A stretch of 49,523 nt of DNA from Anaerosolibacter carboniphilus (GCF_014205875.1 NZ_JACHEN010000022.1:1-49523), one strand, 5' to 3'; positions 1 through 8,122 are shown, counted from the first letter of the stretch. The notes: a model not told the origin generated them from the sequence alone. Program-made: numbers and translations.

Positions 1-81
1 CAATTCCCTTTTGGTAGGACCTATAATTTTGAAAGCGTCATTTCCCAAATCTGCTCCAACAGTTAACAAATTATTCCTCAT
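1..81 (-). CDS. ParM/StbA-like actin-family protein, N-terminal fragment
   Basis: The gene runs off the left edge; only the first 27 codons are visible. It starts at an ATG at 81, read leftward, with an AAGGGGG ribosome site at 88-94. The visible residues include GADLGNDAFK, which resembles the first phosphate-binding strand of bacterial actins of the ParM/StbA/Alp group (a glycine, then DxGxxxxK). Such proteins polymerise with ATP and move plasmids or other cargo; chromosomal copies in Clostridia are common and mostly unstudied. The call rests on this short motif, so another actin-fold or Hsp70-fold protein is possible. Confidence 0.5.
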   Translation of the reverse strand, partial: MRNNLLTVGADLGNDAFKIIGPTKREL

Positions 82-317
82 ATGTATCCCCCTTGAAAAA
101 AATTATTGTAGAGTGCTGTATCCCCCTGTCTGATAGCATAATTATATATCTTAAAATAGGTCGAATCAATAAAAAATGTTGAAAATACTAGGGTTCGACA
201 AAACTTCTTATATACTTATAAAACTAGTGGTTTTTCGATAATCTTAGTTTTTGACAAATGAGAAAACCATCCTTTATTATGAAAATAGATAATAAAACGA
301 ATGATGAGGTGGTTCTT

Positions 318-575
318 GTGGAAAATAGTAGGGAACTTAAAGTTATTCATATAGCATCCTGTAAAGGATGTGGAAGACCCATGAAAGATGAGTGGCATTT
401 CTGTCCCCATTGTACAACAAAAGTAGAAATGCAGCGATGTAATTGCTGTTCTAAAGAGATAAAAGCAAATTGGAGATTTTGCCCGTTTTGTAAAACCGAA
501 GTAAAAAAGGGCAGAAAGCAGAGACTGGTATTTGAACATGGAAACCAGTGGCTAAAAGAACTACTCGGACAATAA
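318..575 (+). CDS. Small double zinc-ribbon protein
   Basis: Two treble-clef/zinc-ribbon units stand in tandem: CKGCGRP followed by CPHC, then CNCC followed by CPFC. Each unit supplies four cysteines, so two zinc ions are expected. There is no membrane segment. I chose the GTG at 318 because AGGTGG lies about six bases upstream; the ATG at 258, which would add 20 residues, has no clear ribosome site. Proteins of this zinc-ribbon type are often adaptors or fused to other domains, and no specific job can be read here. Two further zinc-ribbon proteins follow at 888 and 1175, suggesting a local family. A terminator closes this gene separately from them. Confidence 0.7.
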   Translation: MENSRELKVIHIASCKGCGRPMKDEWHFCPHCTTKVEMQRCNCCSKEIKANWRFCPFCKTEVKKGRKQRLVFEHGNQWLKELLGQ

Positions 576-585
576 GATAATGTAG

Positions 586-617
586 AAAAGCTATCCTGGA
601 AAAAAGGATAGCTTTTT
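586..617 (+). terminator. Rho-independent terminator
   Basis: AAAAGCTATCC pairs with GGATAGCTTTT around a short A-rich loop and is followed by a T run. It ends the zinc-ribbon gene at 318-575. Confidence 0.85.
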
Positions 618-754
618 GTTTGAAATGCAACATATGGTGTATCATATGGAGCACATGAAAACTCAATTCCACATGATATGAAAGCAAAGCTACAGCAATA
701 AAAGGGATCAATGGTTTGCAGTGCTAGAATACAGAATGTTTCCAGGATGTTAGG

Positions 755-783
755 ATGGAGTGTCGATAACGAATGATCTCCAT
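755..783. promoter_or_regulatory. Inverted repeat upstream of the sigma-54 promoter
   Basis: ATGGAG at 755-760 is mirrored by CTCCAT at 778-783, about 15 bases upstream of the -24 element at 798. It could be an activator site or a weak hairpin terminator; the following bases are T-rich but not a clean tract. Confidence 0.3.
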
Positions 784-797
784 TCTTTTGTCATTTT

Positions 798-813
798 TGG
801 CATGATTGTTGCA
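798..813 (+). promoter_or_regulatory. Sigma-54 (-24/-12) promoter for the zinc-ribbon/lgt operon
   Basis: TGGCATGATTGTTGCA has the GG and GC dinucleotides exactly ten bases apart and fits the TGGCAyr-N4-TTGCw consensus. It lies about 75 bases ahead of the ATG at 888 with no intervening gene. Sigma-54 promoters need an AAA+ activator; two activator genes occur in the window (5395, 46096), but neither can be tied to this site from sequence. Confidence 0.65.
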
Positions 814-887
814 ATTAAACGATATATGTAAAAATCAGTTGGTGATAGATGCAGTATTTATAAGGACATTAGAAAGAGGTGGGAGAT

Positions 888-1178
888 ATGAAAAAGAAAA
901 TCAGTATCTCTATCATTTGTTTAGTACTCGTTGCGTTGATTCTATACATTGGGACTATGTATCATCCGCTGCAAAATGGTGTTTGTGGTTCAGGGATGCT
1001 TGCACTGCGAACCGTTGGAATCATAATTGGAATAATGATACTAGGATCTGTATTGCTAGACTTCAAGCGGTCCATGATGTACAAAACGTTGTGTTTAGGG
1101 TGTGCAGCAGAAATGGAGGAAGATTGGGTTATGTGTCCTTATTGTGGCTTAGAAAGAAGGGGTGATGATCTGCGATGA
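888..1178 (+). CDS. Membrane protein with C-terminal zinc ribbon
   Basis: This protein of about 96 residues has two predicted membrane helices (roughly residues 5-22 and 42-59). A cytoplasmic tail follows with CLGC and CPYC, one zinc-ribbon unit. The ATG at 888 is preferred to the GTG at 879, because that GTG sits inside the GAGGTGGGAG ribosome site. Its stop overlaps the next start by four bases (ATGA), so the two are translationally coupled. It opens the operon downstream of the sigma-54 promoter at 798. Function unknown; the design suggests a membrane-held metal-binding adaptor. Confidence 0.65.
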   Translation: MKKKISISIICLVLVALILYIGTMYHPLQNGVCGSGMLALRTVGIIIGIMILGSVLLDFKRSMMYKTLCLGCAAEMEEDWVMCPYCGLERRGDDLR

Positions 1179-1429
1179 TATTGGTAGGAATGATAATATT
1201 CGCCTTAATCATTTATCTTATCTATTCTGAAAACTCAAATAAATGCACATGCGAAACAGAAAATGCACGTGCGAAGTGCTATAATTGTGGACATTTAATA
1301 AAAGACGATTTTGTATACTGCCCAAAATGCAAAGTAGCACTTAAAGAAAAGTGCGAAGGCTGTAACAAATTAATAAATATTGCTTGGAGAAGCTGTCCTT
1401 ATTGTAATACGAAGAGGGCTGATTTGTAA
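1175..1429 (+). CDS. Membrane-anchored double zinc-ribbon protein
   Basis: An N-terminal membrane helix (about residues 2-17) is followed by two zinc-ribbon units: CYNC with CPKC, and CEGC with CPYC. An extra CTC lies just after the helix. The soluble part resembles the free zinc-ribbon protein at 318-575 in layout (CxxC, about 15 residues, CPxC, repeated), so the two may be paralogues, one soluble and one membrane-held. The gene overlaps its upstream neighbour by four bases and precedes lgt by 23 bases. Function unknown. Confidence 0.65.
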   Translation: MILVGMIIFALIIYLIYSENSNKCTCETENARAKCYNCGHLIKDDFVYCPKCKVALKEKCEGCNKLINIAWRSCPYCNTKRADL

Positions 1430-1452
1430 TACTGGATTGAGGAGGAAAAAAA

Positions 1453-2286
1453 GTGAAAGAATTATTTAGGGTTGGAAATCTTGGAATATATGTATTTGGT
1501 GTAGCAATTGCTTTCGGTATGCTAGCTGGATTATGGGTTATGATGAAAGAAGCCAGAAGAAAAGGGATGGATAGCAGTAAAATGCTAGATTTAGCTCTAT
1601 ATACCATGATCGCTGCTGTTGTTGGGGCAAGAATATACTATATTTTGGCCTTTAATTTTGACCATTACCTTCAAAATCCTATAGAAATATTTCATTTCCG
1701 CAGTGGAGGCTTGTCCATACAAGGGGCGCTAATATCGGGTATTTTATATGCTCTATGGTATACGAAGAAAAACAATATTTCATTTTTAAAAGCTGCGGAT
1801 ACTTTTGCGCCAGGGATTATCATTGGACAGGCCATTGGGAGAATAGGTTGCGATGTATTTGGGGTTCCGATGAAAAATATCTATCCATGGGCAGTGAAAG
1901 TTGGCAATCAATTATTGCACCCTGCACAGTTATATGAAATGTTTTTAGATCTAATATTATTTGCCTATCTTTGGAGAGGGCGAACCAGGATAAAATACAA
2001 CGGAGAATTATTTATCAAATATATTATAGGATTTTCAATAAATAGGGCTATCGTTGAATTTTTTAGAAGTAACCCTATCGTAATTCAACCTTTTTCAATA
2101 GCGCATATGACGAGCTTTGTTATCATTGTTTTGGCGCTATTTATTGGAAGAATTATCAAGCGTAAGCAATCAGATTTTCAGAAGGATTTAGTAGGCAGTG
2201 AAGCCAATGTTTCAATTTTGGAATATGTATTCATTGCTGCTATTGGCTTGATAGGCACATGGATATATTACAACATTCATTCATAA
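1453..2286 (+). CDS. lgt: Prolipoprotein diacylglyceryl transferase, divergent form
   Basis: Lgt moves a diacylglyceryl group from phosphatidylglycerol to the lipobox cysteine of lipoprotein precursors in the membrane. The 277-residue multi-helix protein has the family's usual length and keeps the RSGGLSIQGALISG region, an AIGRIG segment and the late HPAQLYE motif. Odd point: the signature normally reads close to GRxGNFxNxExxG, but here it is GRIGCDVFGVPM, so the Asn-Phe-x-Asn-x-Glu part is missing. It may be a second, specialised Lgt. The GTG start has GAGGAGG 7 bases upstream. Co-transcription with zinc-ribbon proteins and a methyltransferase is unusual. Confidence 0.8.
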   Translation: MKELFRVGNLGIYVFGVAIAFGMLAGLWVMMKEARRKGMDSSKMLDLALYTMIAAVVGARIYYILAFNFDHYLQNPIEIFHFRSGGLSIQGALISGILYALWYTKKNNISFLKAADTFAPGIIIGQAIGRIGCDVFGVPMKNIYPWAVKVGNQLLHPAQLYEMFLDLILFAYLWRGRTRIKYNGELFIKYIIGFSINRAIVEFFRSNPIVIQPFSIAHMTSFVIIVLALFIGRIIKRKQSDFQKDLVGSEANVSILEYVFIAAIGLIGTWIYYNIHS

Positions 2287-2364
2287 GAACAACAGATTTG
2301 ATGACGGAATGGGATAAGCTATTAATAGCTAATTGACTTATATTGTTCAAAGGGAGTGACGAAA

Positions 2365-2979
2365 ATGGATGACCATACGGAGAAAATAAGAAGAAGATAT
2401 GATAGGGTATCAGCTATATATGATATTTTTGAAAGTCCTATGGAATTAATGGCACTTAAAAAATGGCGTTTGGAAGTAATGAAGGAGTTAAGTGGGAAAG
2501 TACTCGAAGTAGGGGTTGGTACAGGAAAAAACATAGAATACTATCCTGAAGGATTAGATATAACAGCCATTGATTTTAGTGAGAAGATGTTGGCCAAAGC
2601 AAAGGATAAAGCAGAAAGACTTGGAAAGAAAGTAAATCTCCGACACATGGATGTACAAAAGTTAGAATTTCCAGACCAGACCTTTGATACCATATTCACA
2701 ACTTGTGTTTTTTGTTCTGTACCTGATCCGATAAAAGGGCTGAAAGAGATGGGACGGGTATGTAAACCAAACGGAAAAATCATCATGATCGAGCATGTAA
2801 GAAGTGAAAGCGCGGTATTAGGGTTGGTGATGGATCTATTCAATCCACTGGTTGTAAACCTTTATGGTGCAAATATCAATAGGCGCACTGTGGAGAATGT
2901 GTACAAAGCTGGTTTTACCAAGGTTGAGGTTAGTAATCTCTCTAGTGATATTGTAAAGAAAATACAAATCTTATTTTGA
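2365..2979 (+). CDS. Class I SAM-dependent methyltransferase (UbiE/PmtA-like)
   Basis: The protein of about 204 residues has a Rossmann methyltransferase fold. Motif I is EVGVGTGKNIEYY, the acidic end of strand 2 is AIDFSEKM, motif II/III is LRHMDVQKLEF, and motif IV falls around TIFTTCVFC. It ends with HVRSE, as in the UbiE-like and phospholipid N-methyltransferase group. The ATG at 2365 has AAAGGGAG eight bases upstream; the GTG at 2356 lies too close. Position behind lgt fits a lipid substrate, but this is inference; quinone, phospholipid and small-molecule substrates all remain possible. A terminator follows, making this the last gene of the operon. Confidence 0.75.
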   Translation: MDDHTEKIRRRYDRVSAIYDIFESPMELMALKKWRLEVMKELSGKVLEVGVGTGKNIEYYPEGLDITAIDFSEKMLAKAKDKAERLGKKVNLRHMDVQKLEFPDQTFDTIFTTCVFCSVPDPIKGLKEMGRVCKPNGKIIMIEHVRSESAVLGLVMDLFNPLVVNLYGANINRRTVENVYKAGFTKVEVSNLSSDIVKKIQILF

Positions 2980-2989
2980 TTTATCGAGG

Positions 2990-3022
2990 GCATCTACAGA
3001 TAATCTGTAGGTGCTTTATTAT
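2990..3022 (+). terminator. Rho-independent terminator
   Basis: GCATCTACAGA pairs with TCTGTAGGTGC around a TAA loop, followed by a T-rich stretch. It closes the zinc-ribbon/lgt/methyltransferase operon. Confidence 0.75.
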
Positions 3023-3305
3023 ATTTGCTCTACTGTATTATAACCGTAGGTATGAACTTCCCTGCAAGACCTGAATTTATTTTTTACGGATGATTAGGGG
3101 GACAGTGGACAAGATATCATTTGCTATATTAGGGGCATCGTAATACAATAAAGATTAAGAATATTGGTTGATTGTAGCCCCTATAAAGAATGGCATTATT
3201 ATATTAGACATTTGTGACGCAGAGGAATATATCAAAACAATGCCAGGTGGATTTATCGGTTATCGGTCATAGAAGATAAACATCGGCAGGACTGAAGGTG
3301 ATATC
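3023..3305. other. Intergenic stretch with a possible gene remnant
   Basis: No complete gene is seen. An open stretch of about 25 codons ending in a stop near 3271 reads DAEEYIKTMPGGFIGYRS, which looks like the start of a PAS-type sensor segment found ahead of diguanylate cyclases. It may be decay debris. No clear promoter for the kinase at 3306 was recognised. Confidence 0.25.
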
Positions 3306-5393
3306 TTGCTAAAAAAAATAAGAAATACATCACTACAAGTGAAAATCACATTTATTTTTGTGACAATGACTTTGTTCATTTTATTCATTTTGGGCGTGAC
3401 ATTCTATACAAATAGCATTGAGACCTTTAAGGCGTCAAAAGAAAAAGAAATGACCACGATTGCCGTTGAAACTGCCAATAAAATCGAGCGGTTTCTATTT
3501 GAGCGTTCAGCAGATATCAACGTTCTATCAGAATCAAAAATTCTAACAATGGCTGAAGTACAAGATAGTACGCGGCGCCACTTCTTAGAAAATGTGATGA
3601 GCGCTTATAAGGCCTATGATAGTATCTTTGTCATTGACTTGGAAGGCAATGTAATGCTGTCTACTGGTAATGTGCCAGATATTAAAGAGATACAAGAGAA
3701 TTTTACAGGTACAAAGTTCTATATATCAGATATATTTAAGCAAGACAATGGTGAAAGTTTAATATTTTTTTCTAGACCATTGATCAATGAAGATGGGATT
3801 CATATTGGTGCTGTTGTAGAGGCCATGAATTTTCATTCGATTGAAGATATTATAGACAATGTAGCGATTGGAGAGACTGGCTATGCCCAACTAGAGATAG
3901 TAGATTCCAGCGTTAATGTAGATCAAAATGAAAAGATGACAGAAATAACAGATCGCGGGATCAAATATATTTCAGTTAACACGCCTGTTCAAGATTTTCA
4001 ATCACATAAAGCACAATGGCGTGTGAAAATTCTACAAGAAGAAGGGGAAGCATACAAGGTAATAGATGATTTTACCAAGTATCTTTTGCTGGTATTGTTT
4101 GTAATTTTTATTCTGTTTTCTTTTTTATCAATCATTATTTCTAAACTGATCACTGAACCTATAAGAAATTTGATGGATAAAATGAATCAATTGATGAAGA
4201 ACAATAAGAGATATAATATGAAAAATCAAACGAGAGATGAAATAAAGAATTTAACTTTTTCTTTTGATATTCTGCTTGAACAATTGAATTTTATGATGCA
4301 GATGGTTTTGGAGAAGACAGGAGAAGCTGCGTACATGGATGAAATCAATGAGAATATCAAAGAGATCTTTGAAAGTATTCCAAACGGTATTTTGACAATA
4401 GATGCAAAAGGTGAGATCACATCCATTAATCGATCGGCAGGGCAGATTTTGAAATTGAATAATGAGAATCAAAGCTATATATCCGTTTATGATACTGAAG
4501 TGCCAGGGCTTGGAGATTTTTTTAAGATTCTCAAAAACAGTTTGATGAATGACATTAAATATAGTGGAGAAATTTGCTATATTTCAGATGGTCAAGATGG
4601 ATGTACCCCCATCATCTTCAATACCCTTAGGCAGACAGATCCAGATGGAGTTCTGATAGGGATGACTGTAATAATTAACCATTTGGAAGAAAAGAAACGG
4701 TTTCAAGAGCGCATTTTTAGAGCAAAACGATTATCGGAACTTGGTGAATTGTCAGCAGGCGTTGCCCATGAAATTCGAAATCCATTGGCATCGATCAAAG
4801 GGTATGCCCAGATTGCGCGGATGGAATTGGATGAAAATCATCAGAGCTATAAAGATTTAACCATTGTGCTCAATGAAGTGGAAAGATTAGATAGAATCAT
4901 CGAGCGATTTATGGCTTTTGCACGACCAAATCAACCAGTGAAAACCTGGGTTTCTATGGGTGATTTAATTGATGAGACGATTAAACTCATACGCAACGAA
5001 TTTATGGAAAAACAAGTAAAAGTGCGTTTTATCAGATGTAAGAATGATAAGTTGCTGATAGATTACGAGCAGATGAAACAAGTGCTCATTAATATTTTAA
5101 TCAATGGGATTCAAGCTTCTTCTCAAGGAGACGAAATCCTTGTAAGAACCAATCGACTTGAAGAAAAATCATTTTTTATTATTGAAGTCATTGATCAAGG
5201 AGATGGAATCAAAGAAGAAATGATGGATAAGATTTTTACTCCTTTTTATACCACCAGGGAAAAAGGATCAGGACTGGGTTTATCCATTTCTACTCGAATT
5301 GTTGAAAATCATAAAGGCGTCCTCGAAATAGACAATACACTGAGTAAAGGCACAAGGGTATTGATTAAATTACCAATGAAGGGAGAACTTTAA
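3306..5393 (+). CDS. Membrane sensor histidine kinase (Cache-HAMP-PAS-HisKA-HATPase)
   Basis: The 695-residue protein has membrane helices at about 13-32 and 256-280 flanking an extracytoplasmic Cache-like sensor. A HAMP-like segment follows, then a PAS domain (about 350-460), HisKA with GVAHEIRNPLASIKG (phospho-acceptor His about residue 488), and a C-terminal ATPase with DQGDGIKEE and GSGLGLSIS. It phosphorylates a partner regulator, almost certainly the NtrC-type protein that starts two bases after its stop. The TTG start has GAAGGTGAT just upstream. The architecture matches AtoS/ZraS-like kinases that sense external small molecules. With the ammonium transporter downstream, nitrogen or amine sensing is possible but unproven. 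Confidence 0.9.
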   Translation: MLKKIRNTSLQVKITFIFVTMTLFILFILGVTFYTNSIETFKASKEKEMTTIAVETANKIERFLFERSADINVLSESKILTMAEVQDSTRRHFLENVMSAYKAYDSIFVIDLEGNVMLSTGNVPDIKEIQENFTGTKFYISDIFKQDNGESLIFFSRPLINEDGIHIGAVVEAMNFHSIEDIIDNVAIGETGYAQLEIVDSSVNVDQNEKMTEITDRGIKYISVNTPVQDFQSHKAQWRVKILQEEGEAYKVIDDFTKYLLLVLFVIFILFSFLSIIISKLITEPIRNLMDKMNQLMKNNKRYNMKNQTRDEIKNLTFSFDILLEQLNFMMQMVLEKTGEAAYMDEINENIKEIFESIPNGILTIDAKGEITSINRSAGQILKLNNENQSYISVYDTEVPGLGDFFKILKNSLMNDIKYSGEICYISDGQDGCTPIIFNTLRQTDPDGVLIGMTVIINHLEEKKRFQERIFRAKRLSELGELSAGVAHEIRNPLASIKGYAQIARMELDENHQSYKDLTIVLNEVERLDRIIERFMAFARPNQPVKTWVSMGDLIDETIKLIRNEFMEKQVKVRFIRCKNDKLLIDYEQMKQVLINILINGIQASSQGDEILVRTNRLEEKSFFIIEVIDQGDGIKEEMMDKIFTPFYTTREKGSGLGLSISTRIVENHKGVLEIDNTLSKGTRVLIKLPMKGEL

Positions 5394-5394
5394 T

Positions 5395-6741
5395 GTGAGG
5401 GGCATAACAATTTTAATTGCTGAAGATGAAGAAAATCTAGCGCAGTTATTAGATCGAATTTTTGAGAGGAATGGCTATAAGACCTATGTTGTAAATAATG
5501 GAGAAACAGCACTGAACATCGTTAAAACTCAGCATATTGATATTGTGATAACCGATATACGTATGCCTGGACTTGATGGTATTTCTCTTTTAAAAGAAAT
5601 TAAAGCTTGTGATCCTTATATTGAAGTCCTTGTGATGACCGCTTTTGCAAACTTAGATACAGCTATTGATGCAATAAGGATGGGCGCAAGGGACTATATT
5701 CGCAAGCCTTTTGATATTGATGAAGTACTGGAGGCAGTTGAAAAAGCAGCATTATTAGTAGGGCATCATTCAGAATATGATGTTCATAAACTCAAAAGTG
5801 ATGAAATTTTAGTTGCCAACAGTCCATCTATGAAAAGTTTGAAAAAGCTTATTGAAAAAGTTGCAAGCAGTACGGCGACTGTAAACATATATGGTGAAAC
5901 GGGCGTGGGGAAAGAGCTGGTGGCGAAAGCAATCCACGAATTAAGTGACCGTAGGGAGCACCCCTTTATTACAGTGAACTGTTCTGCGCTTCCTGAGACC
6001 CTCTTGGAAAGTGAACTATTCGGCTATGAAAAAGGTGCCTTTACAGGAGCATTTGCCCGTAAACTTGGACGTTTTGAACTTGCCAATGGCGGAACTATTT
6101 TTTTAGATGAGATAGGTGACATCTCACCGGTCATTCAGCTAAAACTTTTGAGAGTGATTCAGCAAAAAGAGTTTGAACGTCTGGGAGGCACAAAGACTTT
6201 ACCTTTAGATCTTCGTGTGATTACAGCAACCAATAAAGATCTGAAAGCCCTTGTGAAAGAAAAGAAGTTTAGAGAAGATTTGTATTATAGATTGAATGTA
6301 ATACCTATTGAAGTAGCGCCATTGAGGGAAAGAAAGGAAGATATCCAAGAATTATTGAATACCTTTATAAGGATAGCTAGTAAGAATAATAAAACCCCTA
6401 TAAAAAAATTATCTGATGAGGCATTAGAAGCTTTGCTCAATTATCCTTGGCCTGGCAATGTTCGTGAGTTAGAAAATATTGTTGAAAGGATTATTGTAAT
6501 TAGTGAGGAACCTATTATTGAGCTATCTGATTTACCAGAATATATTCGCACAGGAATAGACAATGGGAAAACGAATAGCCTGGATGTCCATAAGGATGAA
6601 GTAGAAGAACGTATTATTCGTAATGCGATTCTTGAATCGCAAGGCAATATGACAAGAGCTGCAGAAAAACTTGGCATTTCGAGAAGATCCTTGTATCGTA
6701 AAATTCACAAATACGGCATTGACGATAATCGGATGGTTTAA
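5395..6741 (+). CDS. NtrC/AtoC-family sigma-54 response regulator
   Basis: The receiver domain (about 1-120) has the phospho-acceptor Asp54 in TDIRMP. The AAA+ domain (about 145-375) has Walker A GETGVGKE, the sigma-54 contact loop GAFTGA (about 214-219) and Walker B-like GGTIFLDEIGD. The Fis-type helix-turn-helix lies at the end (NMTRAAEKLGISRRSLYRKI). It activates sigma-54 promoters when phosphorylated by the upstream kinase. A GTG start follows the kinase stop with a one-base gap. The most likely target is the consensus sigma-54 promoter at 6843, about 100 bases past its own stop, with the palindrome at 6754-6790 as candidate binding site. Confidence 0.93.
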   Translation: MRGITILIAEDEENLAQLLDRIFERNGYKTYVVNNGETALNIVKTQHIDIVITDIRMPGLDGISLLKEIKACDPYIEVLVMTAFANLDTAIDAIRMGARDYIRKPFDIDEVLEAVEKAALLVGHHSEYDVHKLKSDEILVANSPSMKSLKKLIEKVASSTATVNIYGETGVGKELVAKAIHELSDRREHPFITVNCSALPETLLESELFGYEKGAFTGAFARKLGRFELANGGTIFLDEIGDISPVIQLKLLRVIQQKEFERLGGTKTLPLDLRVITATNKDLKALVKEKKFREDLYYRLNVIPIEVAPLRERKEDIQELLNTFIRIASKNNKTPIKKLSDEALEALLNYPWPGNVRELENIVERIIVISEEPIIELSDLPEYIRTGIDNGKTNSLDVHKDEVEERIIRNAILESQGNMTRAAEKLGISRRSLYRKIHKYGIDDNRMV

Positions 6742-6753
6742 TTCAATATTAAA

Positions 6754-6790
6754 TGGGACAAAGCTGTCACAGTGTGACAACTTTGTCCCA
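6754..6790. promoter_or_regulatory. 37-bp palindrome, candidate enhancer site for the NtrC-type regulator
   Basis: TGGGACAAAG at 6754-6763 is mirrored by CTTTGTCCCA at 6781-6790, and the centre TGTCACAGTGTGACA is itself a perfect palindrome. Only one position breaks the symmetry. No T tract follows, so a terminator is less likely than a DNA-binding site. It lies about 55-90 bases upstream of the -24 element, a normal distance for a sigma-54 enhancer site. Confidence 0.6.
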
Positions 6791-6815
6791 TTCATTTGCA
6801 AGCAATTATGCGCTA

Positions 6816-6843
6816 AAGTAGGTAGAAACCTACTTCTTTTTTT
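6816..6843 (+). terminator. Rho-independent terminator of the kinase/regulator operon
   Basis: AAGTAGGT pairs with ACCTACTT around AGAA and is followed by CTTTTTTT. The last T is also the first base of the sigma-54 -24 element, so the terminator and the next promoter abut. Confidence 0.8.
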
Positions 6844-6858
6844 GGCACATTCTTTGCT
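6843..6858 (+). promoter_or_regulatory. Sigma-54 (-24/-12) promoter of amt
   Basis: TGGCACATTCTTTGCT matches TGGCAC-N5-TTGCw exactly, with GG and GC ten bases apart. It sits 47 bases before the amt start codon. Confidence 0.9.
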
Positions 6859-6904
6859 TAATTTGATAATGCATCATATAAAAACATAAAGGAGGAATTA
6901 TAAT

Positions 6905-8122
6905 ATGGGTTTTGATACTGGCAGTACCGCATTTATGTTAATTGCTACAAGCTTGGTTATGCTTATGACACCAGGATTGGCATTTTTTTATGGTGGTCTT
7001 GTAGGCAGAAAAAACGTTATCACAATCATGATGCAAAGTTTTGTGTCATTAGGGATTACGACAATCCTTTGGTACACGGTTGGTTATTCTCTAAGCTTTA
7101 GTGGAGATATTGGTGGGATTATTGGAAATTTAGATATGATGTTTTTGAAGGGTGTGTCTATTACAGATGCTTTATCTCCTACAAACAATATTCCATTAAT
7201 CGTGTTTATTGCTTATCAGATGATGTTTGCAGTCATCACACCCGCATTGATTACAGGCGCTTTTGCAGACCGTGTAACCTTTAAGGCGTATATGATATTT
7301 CAAATTGCTTGGCTAATGCTAGTGTATTTCCCATTTACCCATATGGTTTGGGGTGGTGGCATTTTGGCTCAATGGGGTGTTCTTGATTTTGCTGGCGGCA
7401 TTGTTGTTCATGTAACTGCTGGAATGGCGGCATTAGCTTCTGTCTTCTTCGTTGGAAAACGATGTACTAAGCCGAGTGAACCCCATAACATTCCGCTCAT
7501 TGCAACAGGAACAGCTTTGTTGTGGTTTGGTTGGTATGGATTCAATGCCGGGAGTCAGCTTCGCGTAGACAGCATCACAGCATTGGCATTTTTAAATACA
7601 GATATTGCGGCCTCTTTCGCAGCAATTGTATGGTTGATTATTGAATGGAAAGAAACAGGTAAGCCTAAATTTATTGGGCTGTTAACAGGTGCGGTGGCAG
7701 GCTTGGCGACGATTACACCTGCAGCAGGCTTTGTGAGTACACATACTGCAGCGCTCATCGGTATTATTGCAGGTGTGGTATGTTATCTAGCAGTTAAACT
7801 AAAAAATAAACTCCAATGGGATGATGCCCTTGATGTATGGGGGGTACATGGTGTAGGTGGTATTTTAGGTGTTATTTGTTTAGGTATTTTCGGTAGCACT
7901 GCTGTTAATAGTGCTGGTGCGGACGGACTAATTTATGGAGGTACTCAATTTTTCTTAGTTGAAATAGGTGCAGTTATTTTTACAGCAGCTTATGCTTTCG
8001 TAATCTCTTATGCGTTGCTAAAATTGATAAACTATATGACACCAGTACGTGTGACAGACGAAGTTCAGAATTTTGGATTAGATATAGAACTTCATGGAGA
8101 ACATGCTTATTACATTGATTAA
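6905..8122 (+). CDS. amt: Ammonium transporter, Amt family
   Basis: Amt trimers conduct ammonium across the cytoplasmic membrane. The 405-residue, roughly 11-helix protein has the usual length and carries FYGGLVGRKN, the segment HMVWGGG, DFAGGIVVHVTAG (family signature with the pore His) and DALDVWGVHGVGG (second pore His). The ATG follows AAAGGAGG at good spacing. No GlnB/GlnK gene is adjacent, unlike many amt operons. The preceding sigma-54 promoter and the regulator gene immediately upstream indicate control by that two-component system, probably in response to nitrogen supply. Confidence 0.95.
   Translation: MGFDTGSTAFMLIATSLVMLMTPGLAFFYGGLVGRKNVITIMMQSFVSLGITTILWYTVGYSLSFSGDIGGIIGNLDMMFLKGVSITDALSPTNNIPLIVFIAYQMMFAVITPALITGAFADRVTFKAYMIFQIAWLMLVYFPFTHMVWGGGILAQWGVLDFAGGIVVHVTAGMAALASVFFVGKRCTKPSEPHNIPLIATGTALLWFGWYGFNAGSQLRVDSITALAFLNTDIAASFAAIVWLIIEWKETGKPKFIGLLTGAVAGLATITPAAGFVSTHTAALIGIIAGVVCYLAVKLKNKLQWDDALDVWGVHGVGGILGVICLGIFGSTAVNSAGADGLIYGGTQFFLVEIGAVIFTAAYAFVISYALLKLINYMTPVRVTDEVQNFGLDIELHGEHAYYID

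Noticed and set aside
806..1165. 119-codon plus-strand frame starting inside the promoter region
   Set aside because: It overlaps the well-supported membrane zinc-ribbon gene at 888 in another frame, and its start coincides with the sigma-54 promoter.
6754..6790. Reading the large palindrome as the terminator of the regulator gene
   Set aside because: No T tract follows it, and a proper terminator with a T run lies 26 bases downstream at 6816-6843.
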